DNA from: Comamonadaceae bacterium
GTDB taxonomy: Bacteria; Pseudomonadota; Gammaproteobacteria; Burkholderiales; Burkholderiaceae_C
Length of the DNA: 64,000 nucleotides
NCBI GenBank assembly: GCA_027484575.1
Contig: JAIXSQ010000017.1
Coordinates: 1-64,000, forward strand
Direction of reading: 5' to 3'
A program made the position numbers and the translations under genes. The notes under the pieces were generated by a model. It saw only the letters and a list, made by a program, of their open reading frames with translations, was not told the origin of the DNA and did not search any database. Below, one piece after another: positions 10,340 through 17,879 of this stretch (positions within the stretch are counted from its first letter, which is position 1; every line of letters starts with the position of its first letter).

Positions 10340-11565
10340 CACATTCGGGGTCAGACCCCCATTCCGAACCCGGCGCCGGCGCGCAGCGCTGGACGCTCGC
10401 GCGCCGTGCGGCGCGCATGAACCCGTCGGTGATCCGCGAGCTGCTCAAGCTCACCGAGCGGCCGGGCGTGATCAGCTTCGCCGGCGGCCTGCCCGCGCCG
10501 GACACCTTCCCGGTCGAAGCGATGCGCGCCGCCTGCGACCGCGTGCTGCGCACCGACGGCGCAGGCGCCCTGCAGTACGCCGCCAGCGAGGGCTACGGCC
10601 CGCTGCGCGACTGGGTCGCGCGCAGCCTGCCCTGGGACGTCGATCCCGCACAGGTGCTGGTCACCACCGGCTCGCAGCAGGGCCTGGACCTGGTGGGCAA
10701 GGTGCTGCTGGACGCCGGCTCGCGCGTGCTGGTGGAGACGCCCACCTACCTGGGCGCGCTGCAGGCCTTCGCGCCGATGGAGCCGCAGGTGGAGGGCGTG
10801 CGCTGCACCGACGCGGGCCTGGATCTCGCGGATCTCGAAGCCCGCGCCCCCGGCGCCCGCTTCCTGTACCTGCTGCCCAACTTCCAGAACCCCACCGGCC
10901 GCTCGCTCGCCGAAGCGCCGCGCGCCGCGCTGTCCGCGCTGGCCCGCCGCACCGGCCTGCCGCTGGTCGAGGACAACCCCTACGGCGAGCTGTGGTTCGA
11001 CGCGCCGCCGCCGCTGCCCCTGACCGCGCGCGACCCCGCCGGCTGCCTGTACCTGGGCTCGTTCTCCAAGGTGCTGGCCCCCAGCCTGCGCCTGGGCTTC
11101 CTGGTCGCGCCGCCCGCGCTGTTGCCCAAGCTGCTGCAGGCCAAGCAGGCGGCCGACCTGCACACGCCCGGCTTCAACCAGCGGCTGGCCCATGCACTGG
11201 TGGAGGGCGGCCTGCTCGACGACCACCTGCCGCGCCTGCGGACGCTGTACCGCGAACGGCGCGACGCGATGCTCGCCGCGCTGGCGCGCGAGATGGCGGG
11301 CCTGGACGTGCGCTGGAACCGCCCCGAGGGCGGCATGTTCCTGTGGGCGCGGCTGCCCGCCGGCATGGACGCGGCGCAGCTGCTGCCGCAGGCGGTCGCG
11401 CGCGGCGTGGCCTTCGTGCCGGGGGCGGCCTTCCATCCCGACGAGGCCGACCGCGACGCGCCGCGCACCCTGCGCCTGTCGTACGCCACCGCCACCCCGG
11501 AGCAGATCGACCGCGGCATCGCCGCCCTGGCCCAGGCCATCGCGAGCCACCGGAGCCCCGCGTGA
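10336..11565 (+). CDS. PLP-dependent aminotransferase, class I/II
   Basis: Fold-type I aminotransferase (409 aa) of the group that includes 2-aminoadipate and other broad-range transaminases. Its features are VISFAGGLPAPDTFP near the N-terminus, the phosphate-contacting GSQQGLDLVG, NFQNPTG, EDNPYGELWF, and the Schiff-base lysine in GSFSKVLAPSLRLG. The ATG at 10336 overlaps the exporter stop by 4 bp and the gene overlaps the following GST by 4 bp, so three proteins are translationally coupled. No signal peptide; cytoplasmic. Substrate unknown; the pairing with an amino-acid-type exporter and a MocR regulator hints at amino-acid homeostasis. Confidence 0.9.
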   Translation: MTHSGSDPHSEPGAGAQRWTLARRAARMNPSVIRELLKLTERPGVISFAGGLPAPDTFPVEAMRAACDRVLRTDGAGALQYAASEGYGPLRDWVARSLPWDVDPAQVLVTTGSQQGLDLVGKVLLDAGSRVLVETPTYLGALQAFAPMEPQVEGVRCTDAGLDLADLEARAPGARFLYLLPNFQNPTGRSLAEAPRAALSALARRTGLPLVEDNPYGELWFDAPPPLPLTARDPAGCLYLGSFSKVLAPSLRLGFLVAPPALLPKLLQAKQAADLHTPGFNQRLAHALVEGGLLDDHLPRLRTLYRERRDAMLAALAREMAGLDVRWNRPEGGMFLWARLPAGMDAAQLLPQAVARGVAFVPGAAFHPDEADRDAPRTLRLSYATATPEQIDRGIAALAQAIASHRSPA

Positions 11566-12182
11566 TCCGCCTGTGGGGGCGCCTGAGCTCGATCAACGTG
11601 CGCAAGGTCGCGTTCACGCTGCAGCTGCTCGGCCTGCCCTTCGAGCGCATCGATGCCGGCGGCCCGCACGGCGGGGTGGACACGCCGCAGTTCCGCGCCC
11701 GCAACCCCAACGGCCTGGTGCCGCTGCTCGACGACGACGGCTGGACGCTGTGGGAATCGAACGTGATCGTGCGCTACCTCGCCGCCCGCCACGGCGACGG
11801 CCTGCTGCTGCCGGCCGACCTGCGTGCCCGCCACGACGCCGAGCGCTGGATGGACTGGCAGCAGACCACGCTCAATCCGGCCGGCCGCGACGCCTTCCTG
11901 CAGCTGGTGCGCACGCCCGCCGCGCAGCGCGAGGCGGCCCGCACCGCGGCCTCGGTCGCGGCCACCGAGCCGTTGTGGGACCTGCTCGAGGCCCAGCTCG
12001 CCACCCGCCCCTGGCTGGCCGGCGACCGGCTCACCGTCGCCGACATCCCCGCCGCCTGCGAGCGGCACCGCTGGCGCGGCCTGCCGCTGCCGCATTCGCC
12101 GCGCCCGCACCTGGACGCGTGGTATGACCGCCTCCTCGCGCTGCCCGCCGCCCGCGGCGTGCTCGACCTGCCGCTCGCCTGA
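11562..12182 (+). CDS. Glutathione S-transferase family protein
   Basis: Cytoplasmic GST-like protein (206 aa). The N-terminal thioredoxin-like domain has LWGRLSSINVRKVAF (the SSxNVRK site typical of theta/beta-like bacterial GSTs), NPNGLVPLLDD with the cis-proline, and WESNVIVRYLA. The C-terminal helical domain has LAGDRLTVADIPAA with the conserved N-capping box. The GTG start overlaps the aminotransferase stop (GTGA). Substrate not predictable. Confidence 0.87.
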   Translation: MIRLWGRLSSINVRKVAFTLQLLGLPFERIDAGGPHGGVDTPQFRARNPNGLVPLLDDDGWTLWESNVIVRYLAARHGDGLLLPADLRARHDAERWMDWQQTTLNPAGRDAFLQLVRTPAAQREAARTAASVAATEPLWDLLEAQLATRPWLAGDRLTVADIPAACERHRWRGLPLPHSPRPHLDAWYDRLLALPAARGVLDLPLA

Positions 12183-12207
12183 CCGCCTGACCGCCTGACC
12201 GCCTGAC
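12178..12207 (+). repeat. Short tandem repeat of CCTGACCG (3.6 copies)
   Basis: An 8-bp unit is repeated at 12178, 12186, 12194 and (partly) 12202, starting at the GST stop codon. Because the unit is not a multiple of three, it places TGA in all three forward frames. It probably arose by replication slippage. Confidence 0.7.
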
Positions 12208-12225
12208 GCCTCCGGAGCCCCTGCC

Positions 12226-13086
12226 ATGACCCGCCGCCCCTTCCAGCAAGTCGACGTCTTCACCGCCACGCCCTACCGGGGCAACCCGCTGGCCGTCGTG
12301 CTCGACGCGCAGGGGCTGACCGACGCGCAGATGCAACGCTTCACCGACTGGACCAACCTGTCCGAGGCCACCTTCCTGCTGCCGCCCACGCAGCCGGGCG
12401 CCGACTACCGCGTGCGCATCTTCTGCCCCGGCCGCGAGCTGCCCTTCGCCGGCCATCCCACGCTGGGCAGCGCCCACGCCTGGCTGGCCGCCGGTGGCCA
12501 GCCCCGGGGCGAGCACCTCGTGCAGGAATGCGCCATCGGCCTGGTCAAGATCCGCCGCGACGGCGAGCGCCTGGCCTTCGCCGCGCCGCCCCTGCTGCGC
12601 AGCGGCCCGCTGCCCGAGGACGAGGTGGCGCTGATCGCCCGGGGCCTGGGCATCGCGCGCGGCGACGTCGTCGCCCACGCCTGGTGCGACAACGGCCCGG
12701 GCTGGCGCGGGCTGCTGCTGCGCGACGCGGCCCAGGTGCTCGCGCTCACGCCCGACCCGGCCATCCTGGCCGGCCGCGACGTGGGCGTGGTCGGCCCCAC
12801 CAAGGTGGGCGTGGTGGCGCCGCACGGCGCGGCGCACGACGCCGCCTTCGAGGTGCGGGCCTTCTTCCCCGCCGGTGGCGCGATGCGCGAGGACCCGGTC
12901 ACCGGCAGCCTCAACGCCGCGCTGGCCCAGTGGCTGATCGGCGCGGGCCTGGCGCCCGACCGTTACGCCGCCGCGCAGGGCACCGCGCTGGGCCGCGCCG
13001 GCCGGGTCCATGTCGCGCGCGACGGCGCCGACATCTGGATCGGCGGCCAGTCCGTCACCTGCATCCAGGGCGAGGTGCTGCTGTGA
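12226..13086 (+). CDS. PhzF-family isomerase/epimerase
   Basis: Protein of 286 aa with the PhzF (diaminopimelate-epimerase-like) fold. It carries FQQVDVFTATPYRGNPLAVV at the N-terminus, the catalytic-glutamate motif NLSEATFLLPP (Glu about residue 47), the FAGHPTLGSAHAW loop and MREDPVTGSLNAALAQWL near the C-terminus. PhzF members isomerise small hydrophobic acids; outside phenazine clusters their substrates are mostly unknown, and no phenazine genes are present here. It ends in a 4-bp overlap with the VOC gene, which may act in the same step. Confidence 0.9.
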   Translation: MTRRPFQQVDVFTATPYRGNPLAVVLDAQGLTDAQMQRFTDWTNLSEATFLLPPTQPGADYRVRIFCPGRELPFAGHPTLGSAHAWLAAGGQPRGEHLVQECAIGLVKIRRDGERLAFAAPPLLRSGPLPEDEVALIARGLGIARGDVVAHAWCDNGPGWRGLLLRDAAQVLALTPDPAILAGRDVGVVGPTKVGVVAPHGAAHDAAFEVRAFFPAGGAMREDPVTGSLNAALAQWLIGAGLAPDRYAAAQGTALGRAGRVHVARDGADIWIGGQSVTCIQGEVLL

Positions 13087-13769
13087 CGCTGCCGGCCCGC
13101 CTCGACCATCTCGTCGTCGCCGCCGCCAGCCTCGACGAGGGCGTGGCCTGGTGCGAGCGCACGCTAGGCCTGGCCCCCGGCCCCGGCGGCGTGCACGCGC
13201 TCATGGGCACGCACAACCGGCTGCTGCGCATCGCCACGGTCGACTTCCCGCTGGCCTACCTGGAGATCATCGCGGTCGACCCGCAGGCGCAGCCCGCGGG
13301 CGGTCGCACCCGCTGGTTCGACCTGGACGAGCCGGCCCTGCAGCGCAGCCTGCGCGAGGACGGCCCCCGGCTGGTCCACTGGGTGGCCGCCGTGCCCGGC
13401 CTGGCCGCGGCGCTGGAGGCCCTGCGCGGCGTGGGGCTGGACCGCGGTCCCGCGATCGCGGCCAGCCGTCCCACCCCGCGCGGCCTGCTGACCTGGCAGA
13501 TCGCGGTGCGTGACGACGGCCAGCGCCTGCTCGACGGCTGCCTGCCCACGCTGATCCAGTGGGGCGACGTGCATCCGGCGGCCACCATGCCCGACAGCGG
13601 CCTGGCCCTGCGCGGCCTGGCCCTGCGGCATCCGCAGGCGCACCTGCTGCGGCGCGCGCTCGCCGCGGCCGGCCTGGAGCGCATCCCGGTCGAGGACGGC
13701 CCGCCCAACCTCTGCGCCACGCTGGCTGGCCCGCGCGGCGTGGTGCGGCTGGAGTCCGGCGGCCTGTAG
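13083..13769 (+). CDS. VOC-family protein (glyoxalase-like domain)
   Basis: A 228-aa protein beginning LDHLVVAAASLDEGVAWCERTLGL, the standard first strand and helix of a vicinal-oxygen-chelate domain. YLEIIAVDP (the metal-ligand glutamate strand) follows, with a second weaker half. It resembles the stand-alone Glyoxalase_3-type family rather than true glyoxalase I. The GTG start at 13083 overlaps the PhzF stop (GTGA). Enzymatic role unknown. Confidence 0.8.
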   Translation: MTLPARLDHLVVAAASLDEGVAWCERTLGLAPGPGGVHALMGTHNRLLRIATVDFPLAYLEIIAVDPQAQPAGGRTRWFDLDEPALQRSLREDGPRLVHWVAAVPGLAAALEALRGVGLDRGPAIAASRPTPRGLLTWQIAVRDDGQRLLDGCLPTLIQWGDVHPAATMPDSGLALRGLALRHPQAHLLRRALAAAGLERIPVEDGPPNLCATLAGPRGVVRLESGGL

Positions 13770-13829
13770 CCGCGGCGACAGTCGCCGCCGGGACGAGCGC
13801 TGCGCAGGCCGCTGGCCAGAATCGCGGCC

Positions 13830-14501
13830 ATGGGAACCCTGTACCTCGTGCGCCATGGCCAGGCCTCGTTCGGCGCCGACGACTACGACCAGCTCAGCGA
13901 GCTCGGCCACCGGCAGAGCGTGCGCCTGGGCGCCTGGTTCGCGCACCAGGGCATCCGCTTCGACGGCCTGATCGCCGGCACGCTGCGCCGCCACCGGCAG
14001 ACCCTGGCCGGCATCCTCGAGGGCATGGGCCAGGCCGGCGAGCACCTGGCTTGGCCGGGCCTGAACGAGTACGACAGCGAGGCGGTGATCGCCGCGGTCC
14101 ATCCCGCGCCGCTGGAGCGGCCCACCTCGCCCGAGATGGTCCGACACCATTTCCGCCTGCTGCGCGACGGGCTGGTGCAGTGGATGGCCGGCGCCACCGC
14201 GCCGCGCGGCATGCCCAGCTATGCGGAGTTCGTCGCTGGCGTGGCCGGCGCGCTCGACCACGTGCGCGCGAACCACGCCGGGCAGGCGGTGCTCGTGGTC
14301 AGCAGCGGCGGTCCGATCTCCACCGCCGTGGGCCAGGTGCTGGAGCTCAAGCCCGCGGTGACCGTGGAGCTGAACCTGCGCATGCGCAACACCTCGGTCA
14401 CCGAGTTCACCTTCACGCCCAAGCGGCATGCCCTGGTGAGCTTCAACGGCCTGCCGCACCTGGACGACCCGCAGCTGCGCGGCTGGATCACGCACGCCTG
14501 A
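13830..14501 (+). CDS. Histidine phosphatase family protein (phosphoglycerate-mutase-like)
   Basis: Cytoplasmic protein of 223 aa with the N-terminal phospho-acceptor motif LYLVRHGQASFG (His 9) and TLRRHRQT, which supplies the second arginine region. The usual second active-site histidine (SHG) reads SSG in VVSSGGPIST near residue 153, so catalysis may be altered. The ATG has CAGAAT (13817-13822) seven bases upstream and no ribosome-binding site, consistent with a leaderless message. Single gene, not overlapped with neighbours. Confidence 0.85.
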   Translation: MGTLYLVRHGQASFGADDYDQLSELGHRQSVRLGAWFAHQGIRFDGLIAGTLRRHRQTLAGILEGMGQAGEHLAWPGLNEYDSEAVIAAVHPAPLERPTSPEMVRHHFRLLRDGLVQWMAGATAPRGMPSYAEFVAGVAGALDHVRANHAGQAVLVVSSGGPISTAVGQVLELKPAVTVELNLRMRNTSVTEFTFTPKRHALVSFNGLPHLDDPQLRGWITHA

Positions 14502-14567
14502 GCCGCGCCCGGGGCCGGACCGGGGGCGCGCCAGCGGGGCCGCGGACCCGCTGACTACACTCGACGC

Positions 14568-14939
14568 ATGTCCTCCGCACCGTCCGCCACGCCCGACTCC
14601 TGGCTCGTCGTCTGCCTGTGCGCGGCCTGGTGCGGCGTGTGCCGCGACTGGACGCCGGTGTTCGCGCAGGTCGAGGCCGCGCACCCGGGCGTGCGCTTCG
14701 CCTGGGTCGACGTCGAGGACGAGGCCGATGCCATCGGCGACCTGGACATCGAGACCTTCCCCACCGTGCTCGTCGGCCAGGGGGCGCGGGCCCGGTTCCT
14801 GGGGCCGGTGCAGCCCTCGGCGGCCCAGCTGGCGCGCTTGCTCGAGAGCCTGCAGGCCGATCCGGCGGGGCGGGGCGCGGGTCCCGAAGCCGATGCGCTG
14901 CTGGGCCGGCTGCGGTCCGGTGTGCTCTCGAAACGCTAG
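14568..14939 (+). CDS. Thioredoxin-like protein
   Basis: Small cytoplasmic thioredoxin-fold protein (123 aa). The active site is WCGVC in CAAWCGVCRDWTP, with cis-proline segment IETFPTVLVG at about residue 64. Unlike thioredoxin (CGPC) the dipeptide is GV, suggesting a different redox potential. TACACT (14556-14561) lies six bases before the ATG with no Shine-Dalgarno, a likely leaderless promoter. Partner unknown. Confidence 0.85.
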   Translation: MSSAPSATPDSWLVVCLCAAWCGVCRDWTPVFAQVEAAHPGVRFAWVDVEDEADAIGDLDIETFPTVLVGQGARARFLGPVQPSAAQLARLLESLQADPAGRGAGPEADALLGRLRSGVLSKR

Positions 14940-15112
14940 CAACTGCGACAGGTTCCGCAAGGCCGCAACGGGATGCAACCCCGCGCGGCCGAGTCCTACG
15001 GACGGCGCCACCCCGTCCTGACGAGTCCTCCCTGGCTTTGCAGTCCCAAATGCCAACCGTGGACGGCCGAGCGCCGCCATGTTCCCCATCCCCACGCACT
15101 TAGGAGTACCCA

Positions 15113-15325
15113 ATGGCATCCAGCAACCAGGGCAACCAGGGCCAGAAGTCGAACCGGGGCTTTGCCTCGATGGATCCCGAGCGCCAGCGGCAGATCGCCA
15201 GCGAAGGCGGCAAGGCAGCCCACGAGAAGGGCACGGCCCACGAGTTCACCTCGGAAGAGGCACGCGAGGCCGGCCGCAAGGGCGGCATGGCCCGCAGCGC
15301 CAACCGCAAGAAGGCCTCGCAGTGA
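15113..15325 (+). CDS. KGG-repeat stress-induced protein (con-10-like)
   Basis: Very hydrophilic 70-residue protein with the KGG motifs SEGGKAAHEKG and EAREAGRKGGMARS, typical of general stress / sporulation-type Con-10 family proteins. These are usually induced by starvation, desiccation or oxidative stress. A good ribosome-binding site (AGGAG, eight bases before the ATG) distinguishes it from its leaderless neighbours. A strong hairpin follows (15366-15391). The 173-bp upstream region contains no gene and no promoter I can assign with confidence. Confidence 0.85.
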   Translation: MASSNQGNQGQKSNRGFASMDPERQRQIASEGGKAAHEKGTAHEFTSEEAREAGRKGGMARSANRKKASQ

Positions 15326-15365
15326 GGGCCTGAGGCAGCGGAGCCGGCTGGCTCCGCACCAACGG

Positions 15366-15391
15366 ACAAGGCCGCCTGAGGGCGGCCTTGT
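15366..15391 (+). terminator. Hairpin terminator after KGG gene
   Basis: Perfect 11-bp stem (ACAAGGCCGCC / GGCGGCCTTGT) around a TGAG loop, 40 bp past the stop codon. The T-tract after it is short (TTC), so termination may be moderate, or helped by the REP-like repeat that follows. Confidence 0.7.
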
Positions 15392-15421
15392 TCATGGGGC
15401 AGCGGCTTTGCCCGCCGCCAT

Positions 15422-15503
15422 CGTCATCCCGGCGAAAGCCGGGATCCAGTGACTTTCCCCGGGCCGGCGACAGTCACTGGGCCCCGGCCTGCGCCGGGGC
15501 GTA
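15422..15503. repeat. REP-like inverted repeat pair (family A)
   Basis: GTCATCCCGGCGAAAGCCGG / GATCCAGTGAC faces GTCACTGGGCCCCGGCCTGC / GCCGGGGCG. The long arms can pair with each other (GATCCAGTGAC with GTCACTGG). It separates the convergent KGG and cyanase genes and probably terminates both. Confidence 0.65.
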
Positions 15504-15526
15504 TCGATCGGGCGCGGGGCGCCCGA

Positions 15527-15970
15527 TCAATACGTCTTGTACGGCAGGAACTTGCCCGACAGCACCACGTTGACGCGGTCGCCCTTGGGATCCGGCTCGC
15601 GGGTGATGTCCATCGAGAAGTCGATTGCGCTCATGATGCCGTCGCCGAACTCCTCGTGGATCAGCTCCTTGATCGTGGTGCCGTACACGCTGACGATCTC
15701 GTACCAGCGGTAGATCAGCGGGTCGGTCGGCACGGCGGTGGGCAGCGAGCCCTTGTACGGCACGACCTTCAGCCACTTCTGCTCGTCCTCGGTCAGGCCG
15801 AAGACCTCGCCCAGCGCCTTGGCCTGCTCGTCGTTGGCGGTCATCTGGCCCAGGCACAGCGCCGTGGTCCATTCCTTGGACTGGCCGACCTTGGTGGCGA
15901 CATCGGCCCAGCTCAGGCCCTTGGACACCTTGACGGTGATGATCTTCTCGGTGACGTCGTTGCGGTTCAT
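15527..15970 (-). CDS. cynS: Cyanate hydratase (cyanase)
   Basis: Converts cyanate plus bicarbonate to ammonia and carbon dioxide (via carbamate); a cytoplasmic decamer. At 147 aa it is the usual family length. The catalytic triad known from the E. coli enzyme (Arg96, Glu99, Ser122) aligns as Arg88, Glu91 and Ser114 with a constant offset of eight, in YRWYEIVS and MSAIDFSM. ATG 15970 has AGGAG eight bases upstream. It is the last gene of a transporter operon (binding protein, permease, ATPase), so uptake and hydrolysis are linked. No carbonic anhydrase gene (cynT) is in the operon, unlike E. coli. Confidence 0.96.
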   Translation of the reverse strand: MNRNDVTEKIITVKVSKGLSWADVATKVGQSKEWTTALCLGQMTANDEQAKALGEVFGLTEDEQKWLKVVPYKGSLPTAVPTDPLIYRWYEIVSVYGTTIKELIHEEFGDGIMSAIDFSMDITREPDPKGDRVNVVLSGKFLPYKTY

Positions 15971-16014
15971 GCGGAACTCCTGTGGTGGTGTGTGTGTGCG
16001 TGCAGGCGGCGGCG

Positions 16015-16875
16015 TCAGTGGCTGCCGGCCGTGACGAGGAAATCGACGATGTGGTTGCGCAGCGGGTAGTAGCCGTCCAGGTGGTGCAGGCCTGCGCGGG
16101 TGCGGCTGCGCGGCAGCGTGTTGGTCACCGCCTGCGCGATGCCGCCGGGGATCCACTGGCCGTCGCCGCCTTGCGCGCCATTGCGCATCAGCAGGATGCG
16201 GTCGGCCAGCAGGATGGCCTCGTCGACGTCGTGCGTGATCATGAACACGGTCTGGCCGGTCTCGCGCACGATGCCCATCAGCTCGTCCTGGATCGAGCCG
16301 CGCGTGAGCGCATCCAGCGCGCCGAACGGCTCGTCGAGCAGCAGCATCTTGGGCTGGATGGCGAACGCGCGGGCGATGCCCACCCGCTGCTTCATGCCGC
16401 CGGACAGCTCCGACGGCTTGCGGTCGATGGCCTGCGACAGGCCGACCATGGCGACGTAGCGCTCGACCTGGGCGTTGACCTCGGCGCGCTTCATCCCGGG
16501 CCAGCGCGATTCGACCGCGAAGGCGATGTTGCGGCGCACGCTCAGCCAGGGCATGAGCGCATGGCCCTGGAACACCACGCCGCGCTCCAGCCCCGGCCCG
16601 GCGACCTCGCGACCGTCCATGAACACATGGCCGCCGCTGGCCGTGTCCAGGCCCGCCAGCACGTTCAGGATGGTGGTCTTGCCGCAGCCCGAGTGGCCGA
16701 TGATGCAGACGAACTCGCCGCGGTCCATCGTGAAGTCGACGCCGGCGAAGACGGGGCGTCCGGGCTGGTAGGACTTGGCCAGGCCCTGCACCTGCAGGAA
16801 GGGCGCGCCACCGGGCACGGCGGATCGTTGGATGGCCGCAGCGGCCGCGTTGCGTTGGCTCACGTCACTCCACAT
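16015..16875 (-). CDS. Cyanate/nitrate-type ABC transporter ATP-binding protein
   Basis: ATPase subunit (286 aa) of an NrtD/CynD/SsuB-type importer. Walker A GHSGCGKTT, signature LSGGMKQR, Walker B MLLLDEPFGALD and switch MITHDVDEA are all intact. The ATG at 16875 overlaps the permease stop by 11 bp; a GTG at 16863 is an alternative start without that overlap. It should energise the permease at the inner face of the membrane. Cyanase downstream identifies cyanate as the likely substrate. Confidence 0.92.
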   Translation of the reverse strand: MWSDVSQRNAAAAAIQRSAVPGGAPFLQVQGLAKSYQPGRPVFAGVDFTMDRGEFVCIIGHSGCGKTTILNVLAGLDTASGGHVFMDGREVAGPGLERGVVFQGHALMPWLSVRRNIAFAVESRWPGMKRAEVNAQVERYVAMVGLSQAIDRKPSELSGGMKQRVGIARAFAIQPKMLLLDEPFGALDALTRGSIQDELMGIVRETGQTVFMITHDVDEAILLADRILLMRNGAQGGDGQWIPGGIAQAVTNTLPRSRTRAGLHHLDGYYPLRNHIVDFLVTAGSH

Positions 16876-17728
16876 AGGTCACCAGCTTCTGCAGTCGGGC
16901 GAAGGCCAGGTCCAGCAGCATCCCGACGACGCCGATCACGGTGATCGCGAAGATCACGTTGGTCAGCGACAGGTTGTTCCACTCGTTCCAGACGAAGTAG
17001 CCGATGCCCGTGCCGCCCACCAGCATCTCGGCGGCCACGATCACCAGCCAGGCGATGCCCATGGAGATGCGCATGCCGGTCAGGATGGTCGGCGCGGCGG
17101 CGGGCAGGATCACCCGCAGCGCCTTGCGCAGCGGCCGCACCTCCAGCGTGCGGGCCACGTTCAGCCACTCGCGCTTGACCGAGGCCACGCCGAAGGCGGT
17201 GTTGATCAGCATCGGCCAGACCGAGCAGATGAAGATCACGAACACGCCCGAGACCGACGAGTCCTTGATCGTGTAGAGCGCCAGCGGCATCCACGCCAGC
17301 GGCGAGATCGGCTTGAGCACCTGCACGAACGGGTCGAGCGCGCGGTGCAGCAGCGGCGACATGCCGATGACGAAGCCCAGCGGCACCGCCACCAGCACGG
17401 CCAGCAGGAAGCCCAGGCCGACCCGGCCCAGCGAATGCGCCAGCTGGATCGCGATGCCCTTGTCGTTGGGGCCGTTGTCGTAGAACGGGTTGGCCAGCTG
17501 CTGGGCGAAGGTGGCGCCCACCTGCGCCACCGTCGGGAAGCCGTCGGACTTGGCCGCGCCGCCCGGCGCCTTGCCCATCATCCTGGCGTACTCGAGCTGC
17601 TCGGCCGTCATGCCCGCGGCGCTGCCGCCGGGGCCCGCGGCCGGCAGCGTGGCCACGTGCCAGATCGCCAGGAAGGCCAGCAGCAGCAGGCCGGAGACGA
17701 GGCTGGCCTTCAGTTGCAGGGACTTCAT
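16865..17728 (-). CDS. Cyanate/nitrate-type ABC transporter permease
   Basis: Inner-membrane subunit (287 aa) of the BPD_transp_1 superfamily with about six helices. The first (VSGLLLLAFLAIWHVATL) is followed by a long periplasmic loop. The EAA-like cytoplasmic loop is in VARTLEVRPLRKALRVILPAAAP. ATG 17728 (MKSLQLKAS) was chosen because the region above it translates a palindromic repeat. Together with the ATPase and the Tat-exported binding protein it forms the importer. Confidence 0.92.
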   Translation of the reverse strand: MKSLQLKASLVSGLLLLAFLAIWHVATLPAAGPGGSAAGMTAEQLEYARMMGKAPGGAAKSDGFPTVAQVGATFAQQLANPFYDNGPNDKGIAIQLAHSLGRVGLGFLLAVLVAVPLGFVIGMSPLLHRALDPFVQVLKPISPLAWMPLALYTIKDSSVSGVFVIFICSVWPMLINTAFGVASVKREWLNVARTLEVRPLRKALRVILPAAAPTILTGMRISMGIAWLVIVAAEMLVGGTGIGYFVWNEWNNLSLTNVIFAITVIGVVGMLLDLAFARLQKLVTYVE

Positions 17729-17753
17729 CGCGCCGCTCCCGTCATGCGTCCCT

Positions 17754-17861
17754 GGGTCCCCGCCTGCGCGGGGACGGCGGGCCCGAGGTTCGTCATGCCC
17801 GCGCAGGCGGGCATCCACGATCCGGCGCGCAGCTGCACATGGGTCCCCGCCTGCGCGGGGA
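17754..17861. repeat. REP-like repeats (family B, three arms) inside the cyn operon
   Basis: GGGTCCCCGCCTGCGCGGGG, TCATGCCCGCGCAGGCGGGC/ATCCACGA and again GGGTCCCCGCCTGCGCGGGG fill the 151-bp gap between binding-protein and permease genes. Located inside an operon, they may stabilise the upstream mRNA and raise binding-protein level relative to the membrane subunits, as in malE-malF. This is inference. Confidence 0.6.
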
Positions 17862-17879
17862 CTGCGAGGTGGCCGGACC

